Source: Ophiura sarsii (taxonomy: Eukaryota; Echinodermata; Ophiuroidea; Amphilepidida; Ophiuridae). Taken from it: 64,000 bases of DNA. Location of the stretch: contig CM069455.1 in the NCBI GenBank assembly GCA_035610835.1, forward strand, positions 50,820,639 to 50,884,638, given 5' to 3'. The notes under the pieces were generated by a model. The model saw only the letters and a program-made list of their open reading frames with translations, did no database searches and was not told the origin of the DNA. This document shows positions 30,778-43,840 of the stretch, piece by piece; position 1 is the first letter of the stretch, and every line of letters starts with the position of its first letter. The position numbers and the translations under genes were made by a program.

Positions 30778-31484
30778 CTTTTGTTAGAAAAACGGTTTAG
30801 TCTCTGTGTGTTGGAAAATGGCGTATATTTCTTACTGTAGGTGAATAAAAGTCGTGGCCCTGACCCCTGTCCAAAAATGTATTACAAATAAACATATTTT
30901 TGATTAAGTGTAATATGTTAGGAACATTTCTTGTGCACAAAGTTTTTGCTATGACGTCTAAAAATCATCAAAATTACGATTTTTACGATCGCATTGAAAA
31001 TGCATCTTTATCGACTCCAAAAAAGTAACAAAAATCATGTTTTTTTTGTTAAATCGGAAATAATGTCCTAAATAAATAGCACTTCCCCTTCAAAATAAGC
31101 CTAAGATTATCACAATTGATGGAGGCAATCCGTCACAATCGCGAGTTGTAAATGACCCAATTTCTATTTGTTTTCTTGAAATCTCGCTTTACTGGCGGGC
31201 CGGGGCGAACAAAATAGTCTTGACTTCTGACTGTTCAAACAGATCAGATGGGAAATAAGAATCGATTCAACGACGACTGACTTCTTTCAATAACAATTGG
31301 CCTGATAGATTATTGCGTGAATAACCATGGTGTAACAATGGGCGGGGGTATTGCAATAATTCAATAAACGCAACGCTAAGCATGTATTAAACCTATATAT
31401 ACATGTACATGTACATGTACATGCAGCCCCATGAAGTGCATTAAGGTGCGATATTACATTTAGCTGCATTAGAAACCTAATAGC
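30778..31484. other. Unique sequence before the 468-bp array
   Basis: No gene recognised. It contains an ACATGT microsatellite at 31,402-31,422. The string GTGGCCCTGACCCCTGTC at about 30,854 also occurs at 30,486. Confidence 0.4.
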
Positions 31485-33990
31485 CACCAATAGCCTCAGC
31501 TATTGCGGATACTAGCTAATGGTACTTGTAGCTGATATTGGATGATATTAGGTAATAAAGGGGGATATTAGATATTAGCTATAGGTAATAAGATATAAGC
31601 TACTACAATTAACCCGTTAATGCCGTAGCTATTATCAGCTATAGCTAGCTAATATGGTATATTAGTATAGTACTCAAATACATCTAATATCAGCTATTAT
31701 ATATTAGCTATAGCTATAAGATATTAGCTATTACAATGTGCTTATTGTATTAGCTAATATCAGCTACAAACCTACCTATAGCTGATACTAGCTATTACAA
31801 CATTCTATTATCACAATCGTATAAGCTATTGCCTTCTAATATAAGCTGATATCGGCTAACTAGAGCGCTAGCTAATATAAGCTACTACCCGCTAATGCGA
31901 TATGATAGTTCGATTTCTTCTTTATTGTAAACATAGATATACCAGCTATTAGCTATTAGAACAATCTAATATACGCTATTGGAAGCTAATATAAGCTATT
32001 GGTAGCTAATATCAGCTATTGATAGCTAATATCGGGTTATGCGCTAATAGTTAGATTTTATTTTATTATAAACCTAGCTATAGCTGATATAAGCTATTAC
32101 AACAATCTATTATAAGCTACGGGTAGCTAATATAAGCTATTGGTAGCCAATATAAGCTATTGGTAGCCAATATAAGCTATCGATACCTAATATTGGCTAA
32201 TAGGATAATGGTACATAGATTCTTACTTTATTCTAAATCTAGCTATAGCTGATATTAGCTATTACAACCTTCTATTATAACAATCATATAAGCTATTGCT
32301 ATCTAATATAAGCTGATATCGGCTAACTAGAGCGCTAGCTAATATAAGCTACTACCCGCTAATGCGATATGAAAGTTCGATTTCTTCTTTATTGTAAACA
32401 TAGATATACCAGCTATTAGCTATTACAACAATCTAATATACGCTATTGGAAGCTAATATAAGCTATTGGTAGCTAATATCAGCTATTGATAGCTAATATC
32501 GGGTTATGCGCTAATAGTTAGATTTTTATTTTATTATAAACCTAGCTATAGCTGATATAAGCTATTACAACAATCTATTATAAGCTACGGGTAGCTAATA
32601 TAAGCTATTGGTAGCCAATATAAGCTATTGGTAGCCAATATAAGCTATCGATACCTAATATTGGCTAATAGGATAATGGTACATAGATTCTTACTTTATT
32701 CTAAATCTAGCTATAGCTGATATTAGCTATTACAACCTTCTATTATAACAATCATATAAGCTATTGCTATCTAATATAAGCTGATATCGGCTAACTAGAG
32801 CGCTAGCTAATATAAGCTACTACCCGCTAATGCGATATGAAAGTTCGATTTCTTCTTTATTGTAAACATAGATATACCAGCTATTAGCTATTACAACAAT
32901 CTAATATACGCTATTGGAAGCTAATATAAGCTATTGGTAGCTAATATCAGCTATTGATAGCTAATATCGGGTTATGCGCTAATAGTTAGATTTTTATTTT
33001 ATTATAAACCTAGCTATAGCTGATATAAGCTATTACAACAATCTATTATAAGCTACGGGTAGCTAATATAAGCTATTGGTAGCCAATATAAGCTATTGGT
33101 AGCCAATATAAGCTATCGATACCTAATATTGGCTAATAGGATAATGGTACATAGATTCTTACTTTATTCTAAATCTAGCTATAGCTGATATTAGCTATTA
33201 CAACCTTCTATTATAACAATCATATAAGCTATTGCTATCTAATAATAAGCTGATATCGGCTAACTAGAGCGCTAGCTAATATAAGCTACTACCCGCTAAT
33301 GCGATATGATAGTTCGATTTCTTCTTTATTGTAAACATAGATATACCAGCTATTAGCTATTACAACAATCTAATATACGCTATTGGAAGCTAATATAAGC
33401 TATTGGTAGCTAATATCAGCTATTGGTAGCTGATATCAGCTATTGATAGCTAATATCTGGTTATGCGCTAATAGTTAGATTTTTATTTTATTATAAACCT
33501 AGCTATAGCTGATATAAGCTATTACAACAATCTATTATAAGCTACGGGTAGCTAATACAAGCTATTGGTAGCCAATATAAGCTATATCGATACCTACTAT
33601 TGGCTAATAGGATAATGGTACATAGATTCTTACTTTATTCTAAATCTAGCTATAGCTGATATTAGCTATTACAACCTTCTATTATAACAATCATATAAGC
33701 TATTGCTATCTAACATAAGCTGATATCGGCTTAATAGAGCGCTAGCTAATATAGCTAATATTCGCTAATATGGTAGTTCGATTTCTTCTTTATTCTAGAC
33801 ATAGATATACCAGCTATTAGCTGTTACAACAATCTAATAATACGCTATTGGTAGCTTATATAAGCTATTGGTAGCTAATGTCAGCTATTGATAGCTAATA
33901 TCGGGTTATGCGCTAATGGTAGTTATATTTTTACTTTATTATAAACCTAGCTATAGCTGATATTAGCTATTACAACAATATATTATAAGA
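31485..33990 (+). repeat. Tandem array of about 468-bp units rich in AGCTATTAG/GCTAATAT
   Basis: TAGAGCGCTAGCTAATAT recurs at 31,861, 32,328, 32,796, 33,265 and 33,735 (periods 467-470), giving about five units. The units contain nested 20-bp steps such as AGCTATTGGTAGCTAATATA. The two middle units are nearly identical; the first and last are more diverged, as expected for an array that grows by unequal exchange. No coding frame persists. Confidence 0.93.
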
Positions 33991-34077
33991 TAAAACATTA
34001 ACTTGATCGTTTCCCAAACACATCAAGGGTCGTTCTTAAAAAAGCCAATAAAATGTAAAAATGTAAACACCTTTTAA

Positions 34078-34298
34078 CGCTTTCCACGCGGCTATTATTT
34101 TAACCATACACAAAAGAGATTTTTCAGAAACCTTTCATAATTTTCAAAGTCTATCTCAAAGATTACTGACCAAACACAAGGCATGTTTGTACTTATTTCA
34201 ATGCATTACTCACGGTGATTCCAAATATGGTAATGAAATACAACAATTTTAACAACATTTTGGAATGTCGTCTGCAGCTGCCTGTCGCGTGGAAAGTG
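34078..34298. mobile_element. 221-bp TTAA-flanked MITE (CACTTTCCACGCG family)
   Basis: Left end CGCTTTCCACGCG and right end CGCGTGGAAAGTG are inverted repeats. TTAA flanks at 34,074-34,077 and 34,299-34,302 suit a piggyBac-type target. Partial copies occur at 3475, 34,552 and 63,244. It lies between the 468-bp and 103-bp arrays. Confidence 0.75.
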
Positions 34299-34302
34299 TT
34301 AA

Positions 34303-34640
34303 GGTGGTTACATTTGATATAACTTTGGTGTAGGAAGCCAATGACGTTTAAACCGGTATTAAAAGCATGTTAAGAGTTTAAACATCACATTGTTGGTGTT
34401 TTTAACTTGGTGTTAGAAGCCATAGAAATTTCAACCCTTATTAAGCGTTAAAACATCAAATCGATCCCGGAACACACGATTGGTCGTTCTTTAAAACGTG
34501 TAGGTGTAGAAAGCCAATAAAAGTTAAAATTCTTAATATGCATGATAACACTTTCTACGCGGCCATAATTTACAATAAATATTATCGAACAACAGATTTT
34601 TCGGAAACCTTTCGTAACAGTTTTCAATGAGGAAAAAATA
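34303..34640 (+). repeat. Diverged short repeats and a partial MITE before the 103-bp array
   Basis: Diverged copies of TTGGTGTAGGAAGCCAATGA occur near 34,325, 34,410 and 34,500. At 34,552 a partial copy of the CACTTTCCACGCG element (ACACTTTCTACGCGG, then AGATTTTTCGGAAACCTTTC) runs straight into the first array monomer. Confidence 0.6.
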
Positions 34641-37600
34641 TAAAATAAAGATAGCCCATTAGCAGATAGGTGTAGCTGATATAAGCTAAGGGGTTGTGAT
34701 AGCTGATAGCCGCAATAGCTAAGTTTTCAATGAGGGAAAAAATATATAATAAAGATAGGCCTAGCACATTAGCAGATAGGGGTAGCTAATATAGTGATAG
34801 CTGATAGCTCAATAGCTACGTTTTCGAGTGAAAAAAATATAAAATAAAGATATCCCATTAGCAGATAGGGGTAGCTAATATAAGCTAACGGGTTGTGATA
34901 GCTGATAGCTCAATAGCTAAGTTTTCGAGGGAAAAAATAAAAAATAAAAATAGCCTATTAGCAGATAGGGGTAACTAATATAAGCTAACGGGTTGTGATA
35001 GCTGATAGCTCAATAGCTACGTTTTAGAGGGGAAAATATAAAATAAAGATAGCCCATTAGCAGATAGGGGTAGCTAATATAAGCTAACGGGTTGTGATAG
35101 CTGATAGCTCAATCGCTAAGTTTTCGAGGGAAAAAAATATAACGGGTTGTGATAGCTGATAGCTCAATAGCTACGTTTTCCAGGGGGAAAAAATATAAAA
35201 TCAAGATAGCCCATTAGCAGATAGGGGTAGCTAATATAAGCTAACGGGTTGTGATAGCTGATAGCTCAATAGCTACGTTTTCCAGGGAAAAAATAAAATA
35301 AAATCAAGATAGCCCATTAGCAGATAGGGGTAGCTAATATAAGCTAACGCGTTGTGATAGCTGATAGCTCAATAGCTACGATTTCCAGGGGAAAAATAAA
35401 TAAAATCAAGATAGCCCATTAGCAGATAGGGGTAGCTAATATAAGCTAACGCGTTGTGATATCTGATAGCTCAATAGCTACGATTTCCAGGGGAAAAAAA
35501 TATAAAATCAAGATAGCCCATTAGCAGATAGGGGTAGCTAATATAAGCTAACGGGTTGTGATAGCTGATAGCTCAATAGCTACGTTTTCCAGGGAAAAAA
35601 TAAAATAAAATCAAGATAGCCCATTAGCAGATAGGGGTAGCTAATATAAGCTAACGCGTTGTGATAGCTGATAGCTCAATAGCTACGTTTTCCAGGGGAA
35701 AAAATATAAAATCAAGATAGCCCATTAGCAGATAGGGGTAGCTAATATAAGCTAACGCGTTGTGATAGCTGATAGCTCAATAGCTACGATTTCCTGGGGG
35801 GAAAAAATATAAAATCAAGCTAGCCCATTAGCAGATAGGGGTAGCTAATATAAGCTAACGCGTTGTGATAGCTGATAGCTCAATAGCTACGTTTTCCAGG
35901 GGGAAAAAATATAAAATCAAGATAGCCCATTAGCAGATAGGGGTAGCTAATATAAGCTAACGGGTTGTGATAGCTGATAGCTCAATAGCTACGTTTTCCA
36001 GGGAAAAAATAAAATAAAATCAAGATAGCCCATTAGCAGATAGGGGTAGCTAATATAAGCTAACGCGTTGTGATAGCTGATAGCTCAATAGCTACGATTT
36101 CCAGGGAAAAAAAATATAAAATCAAGATAGCCCATTAGCAGATAGGGGTAGCTAGTATAAGCTAACGCGTTGTGATAGCTGATAGCTCAATAGCTACGAT
36201 TTCCAGGGGAAAAAAATATAAAATCAAGATAGCCCATTAGCAGATAGGGGTAGCTAATATAAGCTAACGGGTTGTGATAGCTGATAGCTCAATAGCTACG
36301 TTTTCCAGGGAAAAAATAAAATAAAATCAAGATAGCCCATTAGCAGATAGGGGTAGCTAATATAAGCTAACGCGTTGTGATAGCTGATATCTCAATAGCT
36401 ACGTTTTCCAGGGGAAAAAATATAAAATCAAGATAGCCCATTAGCAGATAGGGGTAGCTAATATAAGCTAACGCGTTGTGATAGCTGATAGCTCAATAGC
36501 TACGATTTCCAGGGGGAAAAAAATATAAAATCAAGATAGCCCATTAGCAGATAGGGGTAGCTAATATAAGCTAACGGGTTGTGATAGCTGATAGCTCAAT
36601 AGCTACAGTTTTCGAGGGACAAAATATAAAATAAAGATAGCCCATTAGCAGATAGGGTAGCTAATATAAGCTAACGGGTTGTGATAGCTGATAGCTCAAT
36701 AGCTACAGTTTTCGAGGGACAAAATATGAAATAAAGATAGCCCATTAGCAGATAGGGGTAGCTAATATAAGCTAACGCGTTGTGATAGCTGATAGCTCAA
36801 TAGCTACAGTTTTCCAGGGGGAAAATAATATAAAATCAAGATAGCCCATTAGCAGATAGGGGTAGCTAATATAAGCTAACGGGTTGTGATAGCTGATAGC
36901 TCAATAGCTACGTTTTCCAGGGGGAAAAAATATAAAATAAAGATAGCCCATTAGCAGATAGGGGTAGCTAATATAAGCTAACGGGTTGTGATAGCTGATA
37001 GCTCAATAGCTACAGTTTTCGAGGGACAAAATATAAAATAAAGATAGCCCATTAGCAGATAGGGTAGCTAATATAAGCTAACGGGTTGTGATAGCTGATA
37101 GCTCAATAGCTACAGTTTTCGAGGGACAAAATATAAAATAAAGATAGCCCATTAGCAGATAGGGGTAGCTAATATAAGCTAACGCGTTGTGATAGCTGAT
37201 AGCTCAATAGCTACAGTTTTCCAGGGAAAAAATAAATAAAATCAAGATAGCCCATTAGCAGATAGGGGTAGCTAATATAAGCTAACGGGTTGTGATAGCT
37301 GATAGCTCAATAGCTACGTTTTCCAGGGGGAAAAATATAAAATAAATATAGCCCATTAGCAGATAGGGGTAGCTAATATAAGCTAACGCGTTGTGATAGC
37401 TGATAGCTCAATAGCTACGATTTCCAGGGAAAAAATAAAATAAAATCAAGATAGCCCATTAGCAGATAGGGGTAGCTAATATAAGCTAACGCGTTGTGAT
37501 AGCTGATAGCTCAATAGCTACGATTTCCAGGGGGAAAAAATATAAAATCAAGATAGCCCATTAGCAGATAGGGGTAGCTAATATAAGCTAACGCGTTGTG

Positions 37601-40600
37601 ATAGCTGATAGCTCAATAGCTACGATTTCCAGGGTAAAAAAAATATAAAATCAAGATAGCCCATTAGCAGATAGGGGTAGCTAATATAAGCTAACGGGTT
37701 GTGATAGCTGATAGCTCAATAGCTACGTTTTCCAGGGAAAAAATAAAATAAAATCAAGATAGCCCATTAGCAGATAGGGGTAGCTAATATAAGCTAACGC
37801 GTTGTGATAGCTGATAGCTCAATAGCTACGTTTTCCAGGGGAAAAAAATATAAAATCAAGATAGCCCATTAGCAGATAGGGGTAGCTAATATAAGCTAAC
37901 GCGTTGTGATAGCTGATAGCTCAATAGCTACGATTTCCAGGGGAAAAAAAATATAAAATCAAGATAGCCCATTAGCAGATAGGGGTAGCTAATATAAGCT
38001 AACGCGTTGTGATAGCTGATAGCTCAATAGCTACGTTTTCCAGGGGGAAAAAATATAAAATCAAGATAGCCTATTAGCAGATAGGGATAGCTAATATAAG
38101 CCAACGGGTTGTGATAGCTGATAGCTCAATAGCTACGTTTTCCAGGGAAAAAATAAAATCAAATCAAGATAGCCCATTAGCAGATAGGGGTAGCTAATAT
38201 AAGCTAACGCGTTGTGATAGCTGATAGCTCAATAGCTACGATTTCCAGGGGAAAAAAATATAAAATCAAGATAGCCCATTAGCAGATAGGGGTAGCTAAT
38301 ATAAGCTAACGCGTTGTGATAGCTGATAGCTCAATAGCTACGATTTCCAGGGGGAAAAAATATAAAATCAAGATAGCCCATTAGCAGATAGGGGTAGCTA
38401 ATATAAGCTAACGGGTTGTGATAGCTGATAGCTCAATAGCTACGTTTTCCAGGGAAAAAATAAAATAAAATCAAGATAGCCCATTAGCAGATAGGGGTAG
38501 CTAATATAAGCTAACGCGTTGTGATAGCTGATATCTCAATAGCTACGTTTTCCAGGGGAAAAAATATAAAATCAAGATAGCCCATTAGCAGATAGGGGTA
38601 GCTAATATAAGCTAACGCGTTGTGATAGCTGATAGCTCAATAGCTACGATTTCCAGGGGGAAAAAAAATATAAAATCAAGATAGCCCATTAGCAGATAGG
38701 GGTAGCTAATATAAGCTAACGGGTTGTGATAGCTGATAGCTCAATAGCTACAGTTTTCGAGGGACAAAATATAAAATAAAGATAGCCCATTAGCAGATAG
38801 GGTAGCTAATATAAGCTAACGGGTTGTGATAGCTGATAGCTCAATAGCTACAGTTTTCGAGGGACAAAATATGAAATAAAGATAGCCCATTAGCAGATAG
38901 GGGTAGCTAATATAAGCTAACGCGTTGTGATAGCTGATAGCTCAATAGCTACAGTTTTCCAGGGGGAAAATAATATAAAATCAAGATAGCCCATTAGCAG
39001 ATAGGGGTAGCTAATATAAGCTAACGGGTTGTGATAGCTGATAGCTCAATAGCTACGTTTTCCAGGGGGAAAAAATATAAAATAAAGATAGCCCATTAGC
39101 AGATAGGGGTAGCTAATATAAGCTAACGGGTTGTGATAGCTGATAGCTCAATAGCTACAGTTTTCGAGGGACAAAATATAAAATAAAGATAGCCCATTAG
39201 CAGATAGGGTAGCTAATATAAGCTAACGGGTTGTGATAGCTGATAGCTCAATAGCTACAGTTTTCGAGGGACAAAATATAAAATAAAGATAGCCTATTAG
39301 CAGATAGGGGTAGCTAATATAAGCTAACGCGTTGTGATAGCTGATAGCTCAATAGCTACAGTTTTCCAGGGAAAAAATAAATAAAATCAAGATAGCCCAT
39401 TAGCAGATAGGGGTAGCTAATATAAGCTAACGGGTTGTGATAGCTGATAGCTCAATAGCTACGTTTTCCAGGGGGAAAAATATAAAATAAATATAGCCCA
39501 TTAGCAGATAGGGGTAGCTAATATAAGCTAACGCGTTGTGATAGCTGATAGCTCAATAGCTACGATTTCCAGGGAAAAAATAAAATAAAATCAAGATAGC
39601 CCATTAGCAGATAGGGGTAGCTAATATAAGCTAACGCGTTGTGATAGCTGATAGCTCAATAGCTACGATTTCCAGGGGGAAAAAATATAAAATCAAGATA
39701 GCCCATTAGCAGATAGGGGTAGCTAATATAAGCTAACGCGTTGTGATAGCTGATAGCTCAATAGCTACGATTTCCAGGGTAAAAAAAATATAAATTCAAG
39801 ATAGCCCATTAGCAGATAGGGGTAGCTAATATAAGCTAACGGGTTGTGATAGCTGATAGCTCAATAGCTACGTTTTCCAGGGAAAAAATAAAATAAAATC
39901 AAGATAGCCCATTAGCAGATAGGGGTAGCTAATATAAGCTAACGCGTTGTGATAGCTGATAGCTCAATAGCTACGTTTTCCAGGGGAAAAAAATATAAAA
40001 TCAAGATAGCCCATTAGCAGATAGGGGTAGCTAATATAAGCTAACGCGTTGTGATAGCTGATAGCTCAATAGCTACGATTTCCAGGGGAAAAAAAATATA
40101 AAATCAAGATAGCCCATTAGCAGATAGGGGTAGCTAATATAAGCTAACGCGTTGTGATAGCTGATAGCTCAATAGCTACGTTTTCCAGGGGGAAAAAATA
40201 TAAAATCAAGATAGCCTATTAGCAGATAGGGATAGCTAATATAAGCCAACGGGTTGTGATAGCTGATAGCTCAATAGCTACGTTTTCCAGGGAAAAAATA
40301 AAATCAAATCAAGATAGCCCATTAGCAGATAGGGGTAGCTAATATAAGCTAACGCGTTGTGATAGCTGATAGCTCAATAGCTACGATTTCCAGGGGAAAA
40401 AAATATAAAATCAAGATAGCCCATTAGCAGATAGGGGTAGCTAATATAAGCTAACGCGTTGTGATAGCTGATAGCTCAATAGCTACGATTTCCAGGGGGA
40501 AAAAATATAAAATCAAGATAGCCCATTAGCAGATAGGGGTAGCTAATATAAGCTAACGGGTTGTGATAGCTGATAGCTCAATAGCTACGTTTTCCAGGGA

Positions 40601-43110
40601 AAAAATAAAATCAAATCAAGATAGCCCATTAGCAGATAGGGGTAGCTAATATAAGCTAACGCGTTGTGATAGCTGATAGCTCAATAGCTACGTTTTCCAG
40701 GGGGAAAAAATATAAAATCAAGATAGCCCATTAGCAGATAGGGGTAGCTAATATAAGCTAACGCGTTGTGATAGCTGATAGCTCAATAGCTACGATTTCC
40801 AGGGGAAAAATAAAATAAAATCAAGATAGCCCATTAGCAGATAGGGGTAGATAATATAAGCTAACGCGTTGTGATAGCTGATAGCTCAATAGCTACGATT
40901 TCCAGGGAAAAAAATATAAAATCAAGATAGCCCATTAGCAGATAGGGGTAGCTAATATAAGCTAACGGGTTGTGATAGCTGATAGCTCAATAGCTACGAT
41001 TTCCAGGGGAAAAAAATATAAAATCAAGATAGCCCATTAGCAGATAGGGGTAGCTAATATAAGCTAACGGGTTGTGATAGCTGATAGCTCAATAGCTACG
41101 TTTTCCAGGGAAAAAATAAAATAAAATCAAGATAGCCCATTAGCAGATAGGGGTAGCTAATATAAGCTAACGCGTTGTGATAGCTGATAGCTCAATAGCT
41201 ACGTTTTCCAGGGGAAAAAAATATAAAATCAAGATAGCCCATTAGCAGATAGGGGTAGCTAATATAAGCTAACGCGTTGTGATAGCTGATAGCTCAATAG
41301 CTACGATTTCCAGGGGGGGAAAAATATAAAATCAAGATAGCCCATTAGCAGATAGGGGTAGCTAATATAAGCTAACGCGTTGTGATAGCTGATAGCTCAA
41401 TAGCTACGTTTTCCAGGGGGGAAAAATATAAAATCAAGATAGCCCATTAGCAGATAGGGATAGCTAATATAAGCTAACGGGTTGTGATAGCTGATAGCGC
41501 AATAGCTACGTTTTCCAGGGAAAAAATCAAATCAAATCAAGATAGCCCATTAGCAGATAGCGGTAGCTAATATAAGCTAACGCGTTGTGATAGCTGATAG
41601 CTCAATAGCTACGATTTCCAGGGGAAAAAAATATAAAATCAAGATAGCCCATTAGCAGATAGGGGTAGCTAATATAAGCTAACGCGTTGTGATAGCTGAT
41701 AGCTCAATAGCTACGATTTCCAGGGGAAAAAAAAATATAAAATCAAGATAGCCCATTAGCAGATAGGGGTAGCTAATATAAGCTAACGGGTTGTGATAGC
41801 TGATAGCTCAATAGCTACGTTTTCCAGGGAAAAAATAAAATAAAATCAAGATAGCCCATTAGCAGATAGGGGTAGCTAATATAAGCTAACGCGTTGTGAT
41901 AGCTGATAGCTCAATAGCTACGTTTTCCAGGGGAAAAAAATATAAAATCAAGATAGCCCATTAGCAGATAGGGGTAGCTAATATAAGCTAACGCGTTGTG
42001 ATAGCTGATAGCTCAATAGCTACGATTTCCAGGGGGAAAAAAATATAAAATCAAGATAGCCCATTGGCAGATAGGGGTAGCTAATATAGGCTAACGCGTT
42101 GTGATAGCTGATAGCTCAATAGCTACGATTTCCAGGGAAAAAAAATATAAAATCAAGATAATAGCCCATTAGCAGATAGGGGTAGGTAATATAAGCTAAC
42201 GGGTTGTGATAGCTGATAGCTCAATAGCTACGATTTCCAGGGAAAAAAATATAAAATCAAGATAGCCCATTAGCAGATAGGGGTAGCTAATATAAGCTAA
42301 CGGGTTGTGATAGCTGATAGCTTAATAGCTACGATTTCCAGGGGAAAAATATATAGAATCAAGATAGCCCATTAGCAGATAGGGGTAGCTAATATAAGCT
42401 AACGGGTTGTGATAGCTGATAGCTCAATAGCTACGTTTACTAGGGGGAAAAAAATATAAAATCAAGATAGCCCATTAGCAGATAGGGGTAGCTAATATAA
42501 GCTAACGCGTTGTGATAGCTGATAGCTCAATAGCTACGATTTCCAGGGAAAAAATATAAAATCTAGATAGCCCATTAGCAGAGAGGGGTAGCTAATATAA
42601 GCTAACGGGTTGTGATAGCTGATAGCTCAATAGCTACGATTTCCAGGGAAAAAATAAAATAAAATCAAGATAGCCCATTAGCAGATAGGGGTAGCTAATA
42701 TAAGCTAACGGGTTGTGATAGCTGATAGCTCAATAGCTACGATTTCCAGGGGAAAAAATAAAATAAAATCAAGATAGCCCATTAGCAGATAGGGGTAGCT
42801 AATATAAGCTAACGGGTTGTGATAGCTGATAGCTCAATAGCTACGTTTTCCAGGGGAAAAAATATAAAATCAAGATAGCCCATTAGCAGATAGGGGTATC
42901 TAATATAAGCTAACGCGTTGTGATAGCTGATAGCTCAATAGCTACGATTTCGAGGGAAAAATATAAAATCAAGATAGCCCATTAGCAGATAGGGGTAGCT
43001 AATATAGGCTAACGGGTTGTGATAGCTGATAGCTCAATAGCTACGTTTTCCAGGAAAAAAATATAAAATCAAGATAGCCCATTAGCAGATAGGGGTAGCT
43101 AATATAAGCT
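34641..43110 (+). repeat. 8.4-kb satellite of about 103-bp monomers (about 80 copies) with higher-order structure
   Basis: The monomer begins GATAGCCCATTAGCAGATAG, continues GGGTAGCTAATATAAGCTAA, CGSGTTGTGATAGCTGATAG, CTCAATAGCTACG and an A-rich spacer. Typical spacing is 102-104 bp (41,131; 41,233; 41,336). Monomers differ by CGCGTT or CGGGTT and by three spacer types. Rare variants recur at a fixed 2,144-2,145-bp offset: GATATCTC at 36,386 and 38,530, GATAGCCTATTAGC at 38,065 and 40,210, and the TTTTCGAGGGAC series at 36,601 and 38,746. A block of about 21 monomers is therefore duplicated in tandem. The first few monomers (to about 35,150) and the last ones are the most diverged. No ORF. 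Confidence 0.96.
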
Positions 43111-43342
43111 AAACATTACTTTTGTTAGGGGTACCCCTTTAGCTGATAGCGATAGCTAATATACGATCCCTATACATATACATGTATAATAGTAACAAAA
43201 ATCTCGTTACATTTAGCAAAAAAGGGCTACTGTTAGAATATATAATATACACATAAATAGCTCCTAATAGCCAAGGCCCTTAAAAAAACCTGTAATACCG
43301 CACCTAACTCATGAAGTGATAGTACATTAGTACATTCAAATT

Positions 43343-43414
43343 AAAACCTCATTGAATCGAACCCACGGTCTTCAGATTATAAATCTGAAGCTCTACCGAT
43401 TGCGCTAACGGAGC
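43343..43414 (-). tRNA. tRNA-Ile(TAT)-like sequence, probably a pseudogene
   Basis: The minus strand starts GCTCCGTTAGCGCAATCGGT, then a perfect anticodon stem TCAGA-TTTATAA-TCTGA with anticodon TAT and a B-box GTGGGTTCGATTC. The acceptor 3' half and T stem do not pair. 43,111-43,342 is decayed array edge and unique sequence. Confidence 0.4.
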
Positions 43415-43451
43415 ACTGAATGACAATAATAGGACATACATAAATTCAAAT

Positions 43452-43840
43452 GAAACATGCTTAATAATGCAAAAATTCAGGTCACGCCCCCTTTCCTTTT
43501 CTTTACCATCATATTCTATGAAAACGCTATTTTTAAATTAGACCAAAAATATGGGTGCATTTTTCCTTAAATTGGCAGGTTGTGGTGATTTTCTGGCTGG
43601 TAATTCTTCCGGTAGCTTTGATAATAGTCATGCAATTCACTAAGGGTTTGATCTATCTATAGAGGGCGCTATTAAAAGTGCTAGTAATGCCAGACGGCTG
43701 TAGATGAGATTTCAGTGATGCGGTCCCGTATTACCTACGGTCCCGTATTACCCACACCTACCCTAGTGTTTTCATAAGATATGATGGTAAAGAAAAGGAA
43801 AGGGGCGTGACCTGAATTCTTGCATTATTAAGCATGTTTC
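43452..43840. mobile_element. 389-bp foldback element with about 73-bp arms
   Basis: Left arm GAAACATGCTTAATAATGCA through TTTCTTTACCATCATAT, right arm the near-perfect complement ending at 43,840. The arms include a GGGGCGTGACCTGAATT core. The loop is non-coding. Confidence 0.8.

Noticed and set aside
30480..30880. Duplicated gene segment signalled by GTGGCCCTGACCCCTGTC at 30,486 and 30,854
   Set aside because: Similarity does not extend beyond about 20 bases on either side, so no unit can be defined.
34641..43110. Regular repeats resembling a CRISPR array
   Set aside because: The whole 103-bp unit is conserved with no variable spacers. The context is eukaryotic, with introns and LINEs; this is a satellite.
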